DNA of 13,938 nt from CAZGGW01 sp964525365 (GCA_964525365.1 CAZGGW010000023.1:1-13938), one strand, 5' to 3'. Positions 1 to 6,892 are shown, counted from the stretch's first letter. Notes: a model not told the origin generated them from the letters alone. Numbers and translations are program-made.

Positions 1-600
1 AGTACATTACCAAGTGTATATAGTGATGGAAATGTATTCAAAGTATATTATGTAAGTAGAACTGATTTAGCTTATACTGTTAATTATTTCGATAAAGATA
101 CTAATGAAGTTATATCTACTCAAAAGGTAGTAACTGGAGTAACATTTAATGCTTTAGTACTTGCTAGTGATGAAGTAATAGAAATTGCTAGATATAGATT
201 TAATAGTTCTGATGTTGAATCAATTAATGTTTCTGTAAATGCAGAAGAAAATGTAATTAATTTATATTATGATAAAATCATGGGAAAAGTAATTGTTCAT
301 TATGTTAATGAGGATGGAGTGAAATTAATTTCTGATATTGAATTAACTGGGCAAGTCAAAGAAACTTATACAACTGAAGAAAAAGATTTTGAAGATTATA
401 TATTAAAAGACATTGAAGGTTTAACAGAAGGAACTTTTACTGAAGAAGACATAGAGGTTACTTATATTTATGAAGTGGCAGGACAAGGCGGAGTTGATAC
501 AGGCGTTGTAGAAACTATTATTCCTGAGCTTGCATTCATAATTAGTATTCTTGGATTACTTAGCAATATGTTTATTCTAAATAAAAGAAAAGTGAGCTAA
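1..600 (+). CDS. MucBP-repeat cell-surface protein, C-terminal part (5' end outside window)
   Basis: The frame is open from base 1 to the TAA at 598-600 (199 residues seen), so the internal ATG at 280 is not the start. Two beta-rich repeats are visible. The first spans about residues 25-92 and starts YTVNYFDKDTNEV. The second spans about 94-158 and starts GKVIVHYVNEDGVKL, with TGTF-like and VTYIYE signatures typical of MucBP/mucin-binding-type repeats. The last 40 residues look like a wall-sorting signal: Gly-rich GQGGVDTGV, a hydrophobic stretch (IIPELAFIISILGLLSNMFI) and a basic tail (NKRKVS). The TG is present but the usual LPxTG is not; it reads VDTGV. A class B sortase gene lies convergently at 1499-2227, separated only by an IS remnant, and may anchor this protein. 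I infer a surface adhesin or structural role; the ligand is unknown. Confidence 0.8.
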   Translation, partial: STLPSVYSDGNVFKVYYVSRTDLAYTVNYFDKDTNEVISTQKVVTGVTFNALVLASDEVIEIARYRFNSSDVESINVSVNAEENVINLYYDKIMGKVIVHYVNEDGVKLISDIELTGQVKETYTTEEKDFEDYILKDIEGLTEGTFTEEDIEVTYIYEVAGQGGVDTGVVETIIPELAFIISILGLLSNMFILNKRKVS

Positions 601-601
601 T
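598..601. repeat. Target-site duplication, left copy (TAAT)
   Basis: TAAT lies immediately outside the left IS end and is repeated at 1487-1490 outside the right end. It contains the stop codon of the surface-protein gene. Four bases in AT-rich DNA can match by chance, but the position exactly abuts both TGA-type termini. Confidence 0.55.
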
Positions 602-619
602 TGATGTGAGCCTTGTTTG

Positions 620-643
620 GTAGACATCAATAAAAAATGCAGT
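620..643 (+). repeat. Perfect subterminal inverted repeat, left
   Basis: This 24-base segment begins GTAGACATCAAT and ends AATGCAGT. It is the exact reverse complement of 1445-1468. An imperfect repeat of 18 more bases runs outward to the element end at 602. Confidence 0.85.
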
Positions 644-660
644 ATATTAAAAGGAGAAAA

Positions 661-1398
661 TTATTTTTCTCCTTTTGTGTAAGTTTTCCTCTTTTTCTTT
701 AATTTTGACTTTAATCTAGTTGTATTGTAAAATAATATCCATTCTTCTACAAGTTGAATATATTCTTGTAAAGATGTAATATTATTATTGTACAAAGTTT
801 CCTTTTTTAGAAGAGCGTGCCAGCTTTCTATAGGAGAATTATCTATTGGAGTTCCTTTTCTACTCATAGAAATTTGAATTCCATTTGATTCACAGATAGC
901 TTTGTACTCATAAGATGTATATTGGAATCCTTGATCACTGTGTATGATCAATCCATGTACATCTTTTTCTTTGCTCAATGCTTCAATTAAAGTATCTATA
1001 ACTAATTTTTTATCGTTGTATTTGGATATTTTATAAGAAACAAAATATCTATCATATAAATCAACTATTGTAGATAAATATGCTCTTGCTCCTTTAAATA
1101 TTAAATATGTTACATCTGTATCCCATACTTTTTTTAACGCACCAGTAGTGAAATTTCTATTTAATAAATTAGGTTTAACATTTTCTTCTATTAACTTATA
1201 TATTTGCTTTCATATTTTAAATACCTCTAGTGAAGTAAGTCCATTATCAGTTTTATAATATAAATCATTTATATAACTTGTTTCAATATTGTATTTTTGA
1301 GAAATTGCTTTATGTGAAATTCCGAATTTTAAGTTCTTTATAACCAAATCTTTTATTTCATTGTTATATTTACAAAATTTTTGCGCTTTTGAAGCCAT
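661..1398 (-). pseudogene. IS3-family transposase remnant (OrfA start joined to OrfB end, one TGA)
   Basis: On the minus strand one frame runs from the ATG at 1398 to the TAA at 661, interrupted only by TGA at 1210-1212. The first 62 codons resemble the helix-turn-helix start of an IS3 OrfA (ISHKAISQKYNI). After the TGA the frame goes straight into the integrase core of OrfB: VKPNLLNRNF, then VWDTDVTYL, HSDQGFQYTS, SMSRKGTPIDNSPIESW and a YNTTRLK tail. The catalytic triad is visible (D of TDV, D of HSDQ, E of PIES), and the second D and the E are 35 residues apart, the classic D(35)E spacing. The rest of OrfA and the N-terminal part of OrfB are missing. Reading TGA as a mutated TGG (Trp) would restore a continuous short protein, but it would still lack a large middle section. 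It is probably inactive, though it could be mobilised in trans because both ends are kept. Confidence 0.8.
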
Positions 1399-1444
1399 AA
1401 AAATACACCTCCTTTCGGAAGTGTATTATATCACTTTTCTTTAA

Positions 1445-1468
1445 ACTGCATTTTTTATTGATGTCTAC
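1445..1468 (-). repeat. Perfect subterminal inverted repeat, right
   Basis: This is the exact reverse complement of 620-643, followed outward by an imperfect 18-base extension to 1486, where the minus-strand reading starts TGAACTGCACCC, a typical IS3-type terminus. Confidence 0.85.
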
Positions 1469-1486
1469 TCTAAAGGGTGCAGTTCA

Positions 1487-1490
1487 TAAT
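1487..1490. repeat. Target-site duplication, right copy (TAAT)
   Basis: Matches 598-601 and abuts the right IS end; see the left copy for caveats. Confidence 0.55.
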
Positions 1491-1498
1491 TCACTTTT

Positions 1499-2227
1499 TT
1501 AATTGATTTGTTTTGCTATAATGACTAAAAATTTATTTCTATCTTTACCAAATAAGCATGTTTGTAATACTAATATATTGTCTTCACTAGTTAGTGTGTT
1601 TTTTTCATATATTGATTTATTTGTTAACGTATTATAATGATTTTGCCATTGTACTGCGTTCTTTTGATTGAATTGATAATGTTCATTGTCATCACTTTTT
1701 TTGTCTTTATAAACGGATATTATCTCATATTTATATGTTTTTCCTTGTACTTTAAATTCAATATATTTATTATTCTTATAGAAGTCTTTATCTAAATAAT
1801 TTTCTAATTCTTTAAATGGTCTATAGTATCGTGTGTTGTTATGCCCATACATATTTATTTGTTTATCACCTATATCTGTTCTAAAATCCATAAATACTGC
1901 GCCACCATTACCTTTTTTGTGGCTTATACTATATTTCAAATAATATGTATTGTTATTTGTTTGAACTATGGGAGTTGTTACTATGTTTGAAATAGTTAAT
2001 ATTCCAACTATATCTTTATTATTAAATTTTTCTTTTAATTTATTAATTTCTATAATATTTTGGTATTCTGTATTAATTTCTGTTTGTTCAACAACTTCTT
2101 TTATTATGTTTAATTCTTCTTTTATTTGATCTTCCTTCAGGTATTTATTTATTAATAAATATGAAGAAATGAGGAGTGTTGATGCAAAAAATATTATAAA
2201 TATTATATTTATTTTTTTCTTTTTCAT
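1499..2227 (-). CDS. Class B-type sortase
   Basis: A 242-residue membrane-anchored transpeptidase that cleaves a sorting signal in a surface protein and joins it to the cell wall or another acceptor. The N-terminus is a basic stub (MKKKK) followed by a TM segment (about residues 6-27), the type II anchor usual for sortases. The catalytic core shows the SrtB-like order: DIVGILTI, PIVQTNNNTYYL, GGAVFMDFR, the catalytic His in NMYGHN (H129), the catalytic Cys in LVLQTC (C224) and the Arg in KDRNKFLVI (R230). Length matches class B enzymes. No convincing Shine-Dalgarno precedes the ATG; the 20 bases upstream are almost pure A/T with TATTAT-like hexamers close to the start, so the mRNA may be nearly leaderless. 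It faces the MucBP surface protein, which carries a VDTGV-type tail and is its likely substrate, although other substrates elsewhere are possible. The subclass is assigned by eye. Confidence 0.85.
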   Translation of the reverse strand: MKKKKINIIFIIFFASTLLISSYLLINKYLKEDQIKEELNIIKEVVEQTEINTEYQNIIEINKLKEKFNNKDIVGILTISNIVTTPIVQTNNNTYYLKYSISHKKGNGGAVFMDFRTDIGDKQINMYGHNNTRYYRPFKELENYLDKDFYKNNKYIEFKVQGKTYKYEIISVYKDKKSDDNEHYQFNQKNAVQWQNHYNTLTNKSIYEKNTLTSEDNILVLQTCLFGKDRNKFLVIIAKQIN

Positions 2228-2320
2228 AAATATATAATATCAAATTTTGTGTATAAAATCTATTATTTATTATTGATACAATTTCTTTACACTTTTTTTG
2301 AAAAAAAATTTAAAAAAGTG

Positions 2321-2349
2321 TTTACAATTGAAATGTTTTAATGTAATAT
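2321..2349 (+). promoter_or_regulatory. Promoter of the mraZ operon
   Basis: TTTACA at 2321-2326 and TAATAT at 2344-2349 are separated by 17 bases. The predicted start of transcription (about 2356) falls inside the MraZ box array. Confidence 0.6.
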
Positions 2350-2350
2350 A

Positions 2351-2387
2351 GTGGTAGGTAGTGGAAAATAGTGAGAGAAAGTGGGGG
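2351..2387 (+). promoter_or_regulatory. MraZ operator: four GTG(G/A) boxes at exact 10-base spacing
   Basis: GTGGTA, GTGGAA, GTGAGA and GTGGGG begin at 2351, 2361, 2371 and 2381, one DNA helical turn apart. MraZ is known to bind GTGG-type direct repeats spaced about 10 bp upstream of its own gene. The array sits between the -10 element and the mraZ start, which suits autorepression. The last box also provides the G-rich Shine-Dalgarno. Confidence 0.8.
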
Positions 2388-2393
2388 ATTTCG

Positions 2394-2831
2394 ATGCTGA
2401 TGGGAGAATATCATCATAATATTGATGATAAAGGACGCTTGATAATTCCTTCTAAGTATAGAAGTGAATTAGGAGAAAAGTTCATTATTACAAGAGGACT
2501 AGAAAAGTGCTTATTCGTGTACTCTTTGAAAGAATGGAATACTATCGTAGATAAATTGAAATCTCTTCCTTTCACTAAAAAAGACGCAAGAAATTTTGTT
2601 AGATTTTTCTTAAGCGGCGCTACTGAATGTGAATTCGATAAACAAGGTCGAATCAATATTACCTCACCACTCGTTTATTACGCCAATTTGGTAAAAGAAT
2701 GTACTATAATTGGCGTAAATGAACGACTAGAAATATGGAATACAGACGCGTTCAATGGGTTTATGACAGATAACGAAAATAATTTTTCTGAATTAGCAGA
2801 GCACTTATTTACCGGAGAATTTGATGCATAA
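2394..2831 (+). CDS. mraZ: MraZ transcriptional regulator of the division/cell-wall cluster
   Basis: A 145-residue AbrB-fold DNA-binding protein that forms a ring and represses its own operon. Both signature halves are present: DDKGRLIIPSKYR (residues 11-23) and DKQGRINITSPL (82-93), each with the DxxGR motif. I chose the ATG at 2394 (MLMGEYHHNI) because family members start at this point and a G-rich ribosome site (GGGGGA) lies 6-7 bases upstream. An in-frame GTG at 2361 would add 11 atypical residues that overlap the operator. It overlaps the start of rsmH by 8 bases, so the two are probably translationally coupled. Confidence 0.95.
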   Translation: MLMGEYHHNIDDKGRLIIPSKYRSELGEKFIITRGLEKCLFVYSLKEWNTIVDKLKSLPFTKKDARNFVRFFLSGATECEFDKQGRINITSPLVYYANLVKECTIIGVNERLEIWNTDAFNGFMTDNENNFSELAEHLFTGEFDA

Positions 2832-3723
2832 AAGTGTGATGCTTGAAGAAGCAATAGAAGGGTTGAACATAAAACCAAATGGTAAATATATTGATGCAAC
2901 TCTTGGTTATGCGGGACATTCAAGTCAAATATTAAAGAAATTGGATACTGAGGGGTTCCTTTTCGCCTTTGATCAAGATGAAGATGCTATTAAATATAGT
3001 GAAAAAGTATTAAATTCTATTTCATCTAATTATAAAATCATTTATTCTAACTTTGTTGATATGAATAAATATATTGATATAAAAGTAGATGGAATATTAT
3101 TTGATTTAGGAGTTAGTAGTCCTCAACTTGATGAAAAAGAACGTGGTTTTAGCTTCCACGAAGATGCCGTTCTTGATATGAGAATGGATAAAAATGCTTC
3201 TTTGACTGCTTATGAAGTGGTTAACAAATATAAAGAAGATGATTTAAAAAAGATTTTATATAAGTATGGAGAAGAAAAATATTCGTCTTCAATAGCTAAA
3301 AATATAATAAGAAACAGACCCGTTGAGACAACATTGGAATTAGTTGAGGTAATAAAAAATTCTGTGCCTGAAAAATATAAAAAATTAACTCATCCTGCTA
3401 GACGTACATTTCAAGCAATAAGAATTGAAGTTAATAAAGAACTGGAAATATTGGAATCTTCTTTAAAAAATGCATTTAAGTTATTAAATCCCGGTGGAAG
3501 AATTGTGGTAATAACATTTCATTCATTAGAAGATAAAATAGTAAAAGATGTTTTTAGAGAGTTGTCAAGCGAAGATGATTTGGTTAAGGGATTACCTGTA
3601 GTTCCACAAGAATACAAAGCATTAGGCAAATTAGTAGTAAAATATTTAATTCCTTCCGAAGAAGAAATTGAAAATAATTCTAGAAGTAGAAGTGCTAAAT
3701 TAAGAATAATAGAAAGGTTATAA
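2824..3723 (+). CDS. rsmH: 16S rRNA (cytosine(1402)-N(4))-methyltransferase RsmH (MraW)
   Basis: A 299-residue SAM-dependent enzyme that N4-methylates C1402 in the decoding centre of 16S rRNA. Family landmarks in order: HKSVMLEEA at the N-terminus, the SAM loop DATLGYAGHS (24-33), FAFDQDEDA (48-55), GILFDLGVSSPQLD (90-103), RGFSFHEDAVLDMRMD (107-122), HPARRTFQAIRIEVN (190-204), TFHSLEDKIVK (231-241) and the C-terminal NSRSRSAKLR. Length is normal. The start is the ATG at 2824 with GGAG 6 bases upstream; the TTG at 2821 is less likely. It overlaps the mraZ end by 8 bases, and ftsL follows after 7 bases. Confidence 0.96.
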   Translation: MHKSVMLEEAIEGLNIKPNGKYIDATLGYAGHSSQILKKLDTEGFLFAFDQDEDAIKYSEKVLNSISSNYKIIYSNFVDMNKYIDIKVDGILFDLGVSSPQLDEKERGFSFHEDAVLDMRMDKNASLTAYEVVNKYKEDDLKKILYKYGEEKYSSSIAKNIIRNRPVETTLELVEVIKNSVPEKYKKLTHPARRTFQAIRIEVNKELEILESSLKNAFKLLNPGGRIVVITFHSLEDKIVKDVFRELSSEDDLVKGLPVVPQEYKALGKLVVKYLIPSEEEIENNSRSRSAKLRIIERL

Positions 3724-3730
3724 AAACAAT

Positions 3731-4015
3731 ATGCAAAAGAAAAAAGTTATAATATTAAAAGGTGAAAGATTTTTGTATTTTATGATTGGCTTTCTTATAT
3801 TAGGTAATATATTAGGACCTGCTTTTTCTTCTGCATTACTTTCTAAGACAAATATTGAGGTTGAAAGTTTAAGAAGTAAGATACAGGCTCAAGAAAATAG
3901 AAATGAAAGTTTAACTATGAAAATAAATGAACTTGCATCATTAAATAATATAGAAGAGGTTGCAGCTCTTTATGGTTTAGAGTATAATAATACTAATGTA
4001 GAAGTAATTGAGTAG
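3731..4015 (+). CDS. ftsL: FtsL-like cell-division protein
   Basis: A 94-residue bitopic membrane protein with a short basic cytoplasmic N-terminus (MQKKKVIILKGER), one TM segment (about residues 13-36) and an external coiled-coil stretch (about 42-75, heptad-like IEVESLRSKIQAQENRNESLTMKINEL). FtsL sequences diverge greatly. I assign it on architecture, size and its place between rsmH and a class B PBP, the usual dcw order in Bacillota. FtsL partners DivIC/DivIB and PBP2B in the divisome. The nearest SD-like run (AAAGG near 3713-3717, inside rsmH) is about 13 bases from the ATG, farther than usual, so translation may depend on coupling to rsmH. Confidence 0.75.
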   Translation: MQKKKVIILKGERFLYFMIGFLILGNILGPAFSSALLSKTNIEVESLRSKIQAQENRNESLTMKINELASLNNIEEVAALYGLEYNNTNVEVIE

Positions 4016-4030
4016 TAGAGGTAACCTTGT

Positions 4031-6148
4031 ATGAATAAATTAAAAGCAATTAAAATTAGTAATATTTTTCTAATTCTTGTTGTTTTTTTATTTGTTTTAA
4101 TATGTGGTAAATTAGTATATGTTGGTATTTCTAATGATGTAGATGGAATTAATTTAACAACTTTAGCAGATAATAGAAATACCGTTAATGCAGTAATAAC
4201 AGCTAATCGCGGGACAATATATGACTCAAATGGTGAAATACTTGCTCAAAGTGTAAATAGTTACACTGTTATTGCTTATTTAAGTTCCACTAGAACTACA
4301 AATGACAATTATCCTCATCACGTTGTTGATAAAAGAAAGACAGCTGAATTATTAGCTCCGATTATTAATATGACTGAGAAAAAAATACTTGAATTATTAA
4401 ATACAGATGCATATCAAGTTGAACTTGGCCCTGGTGGAAGGGGTATTACTGAACTTGTAAAAGAAAAAATAGAAGAATTAGATTTACCTGGTATTGATTT
4501 TATAAGTAGTACTAAGAGATATTACCCTAAAGCTAATTTTTTATCATATACTTTGGGTTATTCTAAAACAGATGAAAATGCTAATATATTTGGTGAACTT
4601 GGTCTTGAGTTATATTATAATGATATACTTACAGGGACGAATGGTTATAAAACATATCAACAAGACATATACGGTTACAAAATTGCTAATACACCTTCGA
4701 TTGAAGAAGATGCGGTTTCGGGGAATGATATATATTTAACAATAGACACTAATATTCAATTATTTGCGGAATCAGCAATAGATTCAATTGAAGAGGCAGG
4801 AGTTTCTTGGGCTACCGTAAGTGTTACTGAAGCTAAAACTGGTAAAATATTGGCAGTTGCTTCTAGTCCAAATTATGATCCGAATAAACGTGATATGAAA
4901 TCCTACTCTGATCCATTTGTTTCTTATACGTATGAGCCTGGATCTACCATGAAAATCTTTTCGTGGCTTGCAGCAATAGAAAATGGGCTATATAAAGGAG
5001 AAACAGAATATAAATCTGGTAGTGTTAAGATTGATGATATCAAAATAAAGGATTGGAATAATGTTGGATGGGGTACTTTAACTCTTGATGAAGGTTTTAT
5101 TGCATCATCAAATGTTGGTGCTACTAAACTTGCAATGCTTCTTGGAAGAGAAAAATTAAAAGATTTTTATTCTAGTTTAGGTTTTGGCATAAAAACAGGT
5201 ATTCCTTTATCTTCAGAAAGTAACGGAACTCTTAATTTTCAGTATCCCATAGAAGTTGCCAACGCAGCCTTTGGTCAAGGAATTAGTGTAACCGGTATAC
5301 AAATGGTACAAGCATTAACTGCAATAGCTAACGATGGAGTTGTTCTAAAGCCTTATTTAATAGAAAAAATAGTTGACAATTCTGGAGAAGTTTTAGTAAC
5401 TGGTACACGTGAGGAATTAAAGACCATTGCTTCTAAAGAGAATGTTGAAAAAGTTAAGAACTTAATGTATGATGTTGTAAATAGCAATTATTCTTTTGCA
5501 ACTGGTAAAAAATACAAAGTAAATGGATATGATATAATTGGTAAAACCGGAACTGCTCAAATTGCATCCACTTCTGGAGGATATTTAAATGGATCTACTG
5601 ATTATATTAGAAGTTTTGCTGGAATGTTTCCAAAGGATGATCCACAAATCATTATTTATATCGCTGTTAGCAAAATAAAAAATCCTAATGTGTTAACGAG
5701 CGCAACTAAAACGTTAATTAAAGACGTTGGTACATATATTGGTATAAATAAAAATGAAATAAAAGAAAGTGAATCTTCAATTGTAGTGGGAAGTTATATT
5801 AATAAAAATGCAGATGATATTGTGAGTGAACTTGAAGAAAATGGTGTTCAAGTTGTTACTTTAGGAACAGGAGTAAAAATAATCAATCAATATCCACAAA
5901 ATAATAGTAAAATCAGTAAAAATGATAAAATATTTTTACTTACCAATAATAATAATTATATAATGCCGGATATAACTGGTTGGTCTAGAAGTGACGTTTC
6001 TACATTTGCTTCTCTAATAAATTTGAAAGTTACTTTTGAGGGATATGGATATGTTAAAAGTTATTCATTTAAAAACAATAATAGTATAAATATTGAAGAA
6101 ACTTTAACCGTTAAATTAGAAAGTATGTACGAAGAAAAAAAACAATAA
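4031..6148 (+). CDS. Class B penicillin-binding protein (septal transpeptidase) with PASTA domains
   Basis: A 705-residue membrane-anchored transpeptidase that cross-links peptidoglycan at division (PBP2B/PBP2x/SpoVD type). It has an N-terminal TM segment (about 9-30), a dimerisation/pedestal domain starting near ANRGTIYDSNGEILA (58-72), then the transpeptidase domain. Active-site motifs are all intact: STMK with nucleophile S305, SSN at 359-361 and KTGTAQ at 505-510. About 583-638 and 642-697 look like two C-terminal PASTA repeats (SIVVGSYINKNADDIVSEL; YIMPDITGWSRSDVSTFASL). It starts 15 bases after ftsL with GAGGT at suitable spacing. mraY and murD do not follow. Which paralogue it represents (pbpB or spoVD) cannot be decided here. 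Confidence 0.93.
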   Translation: MNKLKAIKISNIFLILVVFLFVLICGKLVYVGISNDVDGINLTTLADNRNTVNAVITANRGTIYDSNGEILAQSVNSYTVIAYLSSTRTTNDNYPHHVVDKRKTAELLAPIINMTEKKILELLNTDAYQVELGPGGRGITELVKEKIEELDLPGIDFISSTKRYYPKANFLSYTLGYSKTDENANIFGELGLELYYNDILTGTNGYKTYQQDIYGYKIANTPSIEEDAVSGNDIYLTIDTNIQLFAESAIDSIEEAGVSWATVSVTEAKTGKILAVASSPNYDPNKRDMKSYSDPFVSYTYEPGSTMKIFSWLAAIENGLYKGETEYKSGSVKIDDIKIKDWNNVGWGTLTLDEGFIASSNVGATKLAMLLGREKLKDFYSSLGFGIKTGIPLSSESNGTLNFQYPIEVANAAFGQGISVTGIQMVQALTAIANDGVVLKPYLIEKIVDNSGEVLVTGTREELKTIASKENVEKVKNLMYDVVNSNYSFATGKKYKVNGYDIIGKTGTAQIASTSGGYLNGSTDYIRSFAGMFPKDDPQIIIYIAVSKIKNPNVLTSATKTLIKDVGTYIGINKNEIKESESSIVVGSYINKNADDIVSELEENGVQVVTLGTGVKIINQYPQNNSKISKNDKIFLLTNNNNYIMPDITGWSRSDVSTFASLINLKVTFEGYGYVKSYSFKNNNSINIEETLTVKLESMYEEKKQ

Positions 6149-6177
6149 TATTACTATAAATCGACATATTACTTAAA

Positions 6178-6193
6178 TATAATGAAATATAAT
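6178..6193 (+). promoter_or_regulatory. Possible promoter for the sirA-like gene (two TATAAT hexamers)
   Basis: TATAAT occurs at 6178-6183 and again at 6188-6193 in the 60-base gap after the PBP gene. No good -35 sits at 16-18 bases from either; TCGACA at 6161-6166 is mis-spaced. In DNA this AT-rich, chance hexamers are common. Confidence 0.35.
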
Positions 6194-6208
6194 TGTCTTG
6201 GAGGAAAG

Positions 6209-6640
6209 ATGAGATTTTATTATATTTTTGTAGTAAAGGAAGAATTCACTAAAAAGGCACATGAGAGTCCAAATAATTTTTATAAGATATTGGAAAGTAT
6301 TTATATGAATGGAGAAAATAACATTGAAATGGCAAACAGATTATTTTCGAGAATTACGTATCCAATAGATATGGAAAATATTAGTACATTGATTAAAGAA
6401 ATTAATAGTGAAAATTTGAATTACACATGTTTTAAAACTATTCACCACATAAATGATTTTTTAAGAGGTGAAAGTAGTAAAATGATATTAAATGAATATT
6501 ATATGTTAATTAAAAGTAATTGTGACTTTCCAAGTTTTTTTAAAGACATTAAGAATATTAAAAATTTATTTGTTTGTGACTTTATTAATGAAGATTACTT
6601 CTTTTTAAAAGAAATTATGTCTTGTAGTAAAGTTAAATAA
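6209..6640 (+). CDS. SirA-like protein (putative inhibitor of DnaA-dependent replication initiation)
   Basis: 143 residues from the ATG at 6209, which has GGAGG at 6200-6204; an in-frame ATG at 6182 lacks a ribosome site and would add 9 unlikely residues. The N-terminus (RFYYIFVVKEEF) and the segments RITYPIDM (48-55) and LFVCDFINEDYFFL (120-133) resemble my recollection of Bacillus SirA/YneE (YYTYLIKEEF, ITQPI, LAMDFNS). In B. subtilis yneE lies next to yneF, and here a yneF homologue follows directly, which supports the call. SirA binds domain I of DnaA and blocks new rounds of replication at sporulation. Whether this organism sporulates is unknown, so the physiological trigger is open. Identity is moderate and judged by eye. 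Confidence 0.6.
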   Translation: MRFYYIFVVKEEFTKKAHESPNNFYKILESIYMNGENNIEMANRLFSRITYPIDMENISTLIKEINSENLNYTCFKTIHHINDFLRGESSKMILNEYYMLIKSNCDFPSFFKDIKNIKNLFVCDFINEDYFFLKEIMSCSKVK

Positions 6641-6641
6641 A

Positions 6642-6650
6642 TGGTAGAAT
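6642..6650 (+). promoter_or_regulatory. Possible extended -10 promoter for yneF
   Basis: TGGTAGAAT gives an extended -10 (TG, one base, TAGAAT) just after the sirA-like stop. TTGTAG at 6622-6627 is a poor -35 with 17-base spacing. A short leader carrying AAGGAGAG then precedes the yneF ATG. Confidence 0.4.
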
Positions 6651-6673
6651 ATAATTAGTAAAGGAGAGTATTT

Positions 6674-6892
6674 ATGCCAGCATGGTTATCAGATATACTA
6701 TATGTTTTATTGGGATTAGTTATTGGCCTTGTTAGTGGATTTTTAATATCCAAATCATTAATGAAAAAGCAATTAAAGGAGAATCCTCCTATTAACGAAG
6801 AAATGATTAAATCATTAATGAGAGGTATGGGTAGACAACCGAATCAAAAGCAAGTTAATCAGTTAATGAAACAAATGACTAAATATCAGTAA
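6674..6892 (+). CDS. yneF: YneF family (UPF0154) small membrane protein
   Basis: A 72-residue protein with one N-terminal TM helix (about residues 5-26, ILYVLLGLVIGLVSGFLIS). A conserved soluble tail follows: KKQLKENPPINEEMIKSLMRGMGRQPNQKQVNQLMKQM, shown here by its key runs NPPINEEMI and MGRQPNQKQVNQ. This is characteristic of the YneF/UPF0154 family found in most Bacillota, whose function is unestablished. The SD is AAGGAGAG near 6661. The upstream neighbour (SirA-like, YneE position) matches the B. subtilis order. A terminator hairpin overlaps its last codons, so it ends its own transcript. Confidence 0.9.
   Translation: MPAWLSDILYVLLGLVIGLVSGFLISKSLMKKQLKENPPINEEMIKSLMRGMGRQPNQKQVNQLMKQMTKYQ

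Larger units (their letters stand above)
602..1486 (-). mobile_element. Degenerate IS3-family (IS150-like) insertion sequence
   Basis: The 885-bp element starts TGATGTGAGCC at 602 and, read on the minus strand, TGAACTGCACCC at 1486. The outer 18 bases of the two ends match imperfectly and the next 24 bases match perfectly as inverted repeats (620-643 and 1445-1468). TAAT occurs just outside each end (598-601 and 1487-1490), consistent with the 3-5 bp duplication of IS3 elements. Inside, on the minus strand, are an extended -10 (TGATATAAT, hexamer at 1425-1430), a strong SD (AAAGGAGGTG, 1406-1415) and a transposase frame that is broken and shortened. Full IS3 elements are about 1.2-1.5 kb, so several hundred bases are missing. 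Confidence 0.8.
588..1500. terminator. Ancestral bidirectional terminator split by the IS element
   Basis: Bases 588-595 (AAAAGTGA) are the exact reverse complement of 1491-1498 (TCACTTTT). If the IS (602-1486) and one copy of the TAAT duplication are removed, they form an 8-bp stem with a 6-base loop (GCTAAT), flanked by T-rich runs on both strands. That would have ended both the surface-protein gene and the convergent sortase gene. The IS sits in the loop, and the surface-protein stop codon TAA is part of the duplicated TAAT. Confidence 0.55.

Noticed and set aside
280..600. Stand-alone 106-residue secreted protein starting at ATG 280
   Set aside because: The same frame is open back to base 1 with MucBP-like sequence, and no ribosome site precedes 280; it is the end of a larger protein.
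1210..1212. Possible TGA = Trp genetic code, because TGA interrupts the transposase where Trp would fit
   Set aside because: dnaB ends at TGA in an ATGA overlap with dnaI, and conserved genes use TGG for Trp with no internal TGA, so the standard bacterial code applies and the transposase stop is a lesion.
2414..2923. Minus-strand open frames opposite mraZ and rsmH
   Set aside because: They are antisense to highly conserved genes, lack ribosome sites and encode low-complexity hydrophobic sequence.
6182..6208. Upstream ATG for the SirA-like gene
   Set aside because: No ribosome site, and the extra nine residues are translated from the real SD region (GGAGG at 6200-6204).
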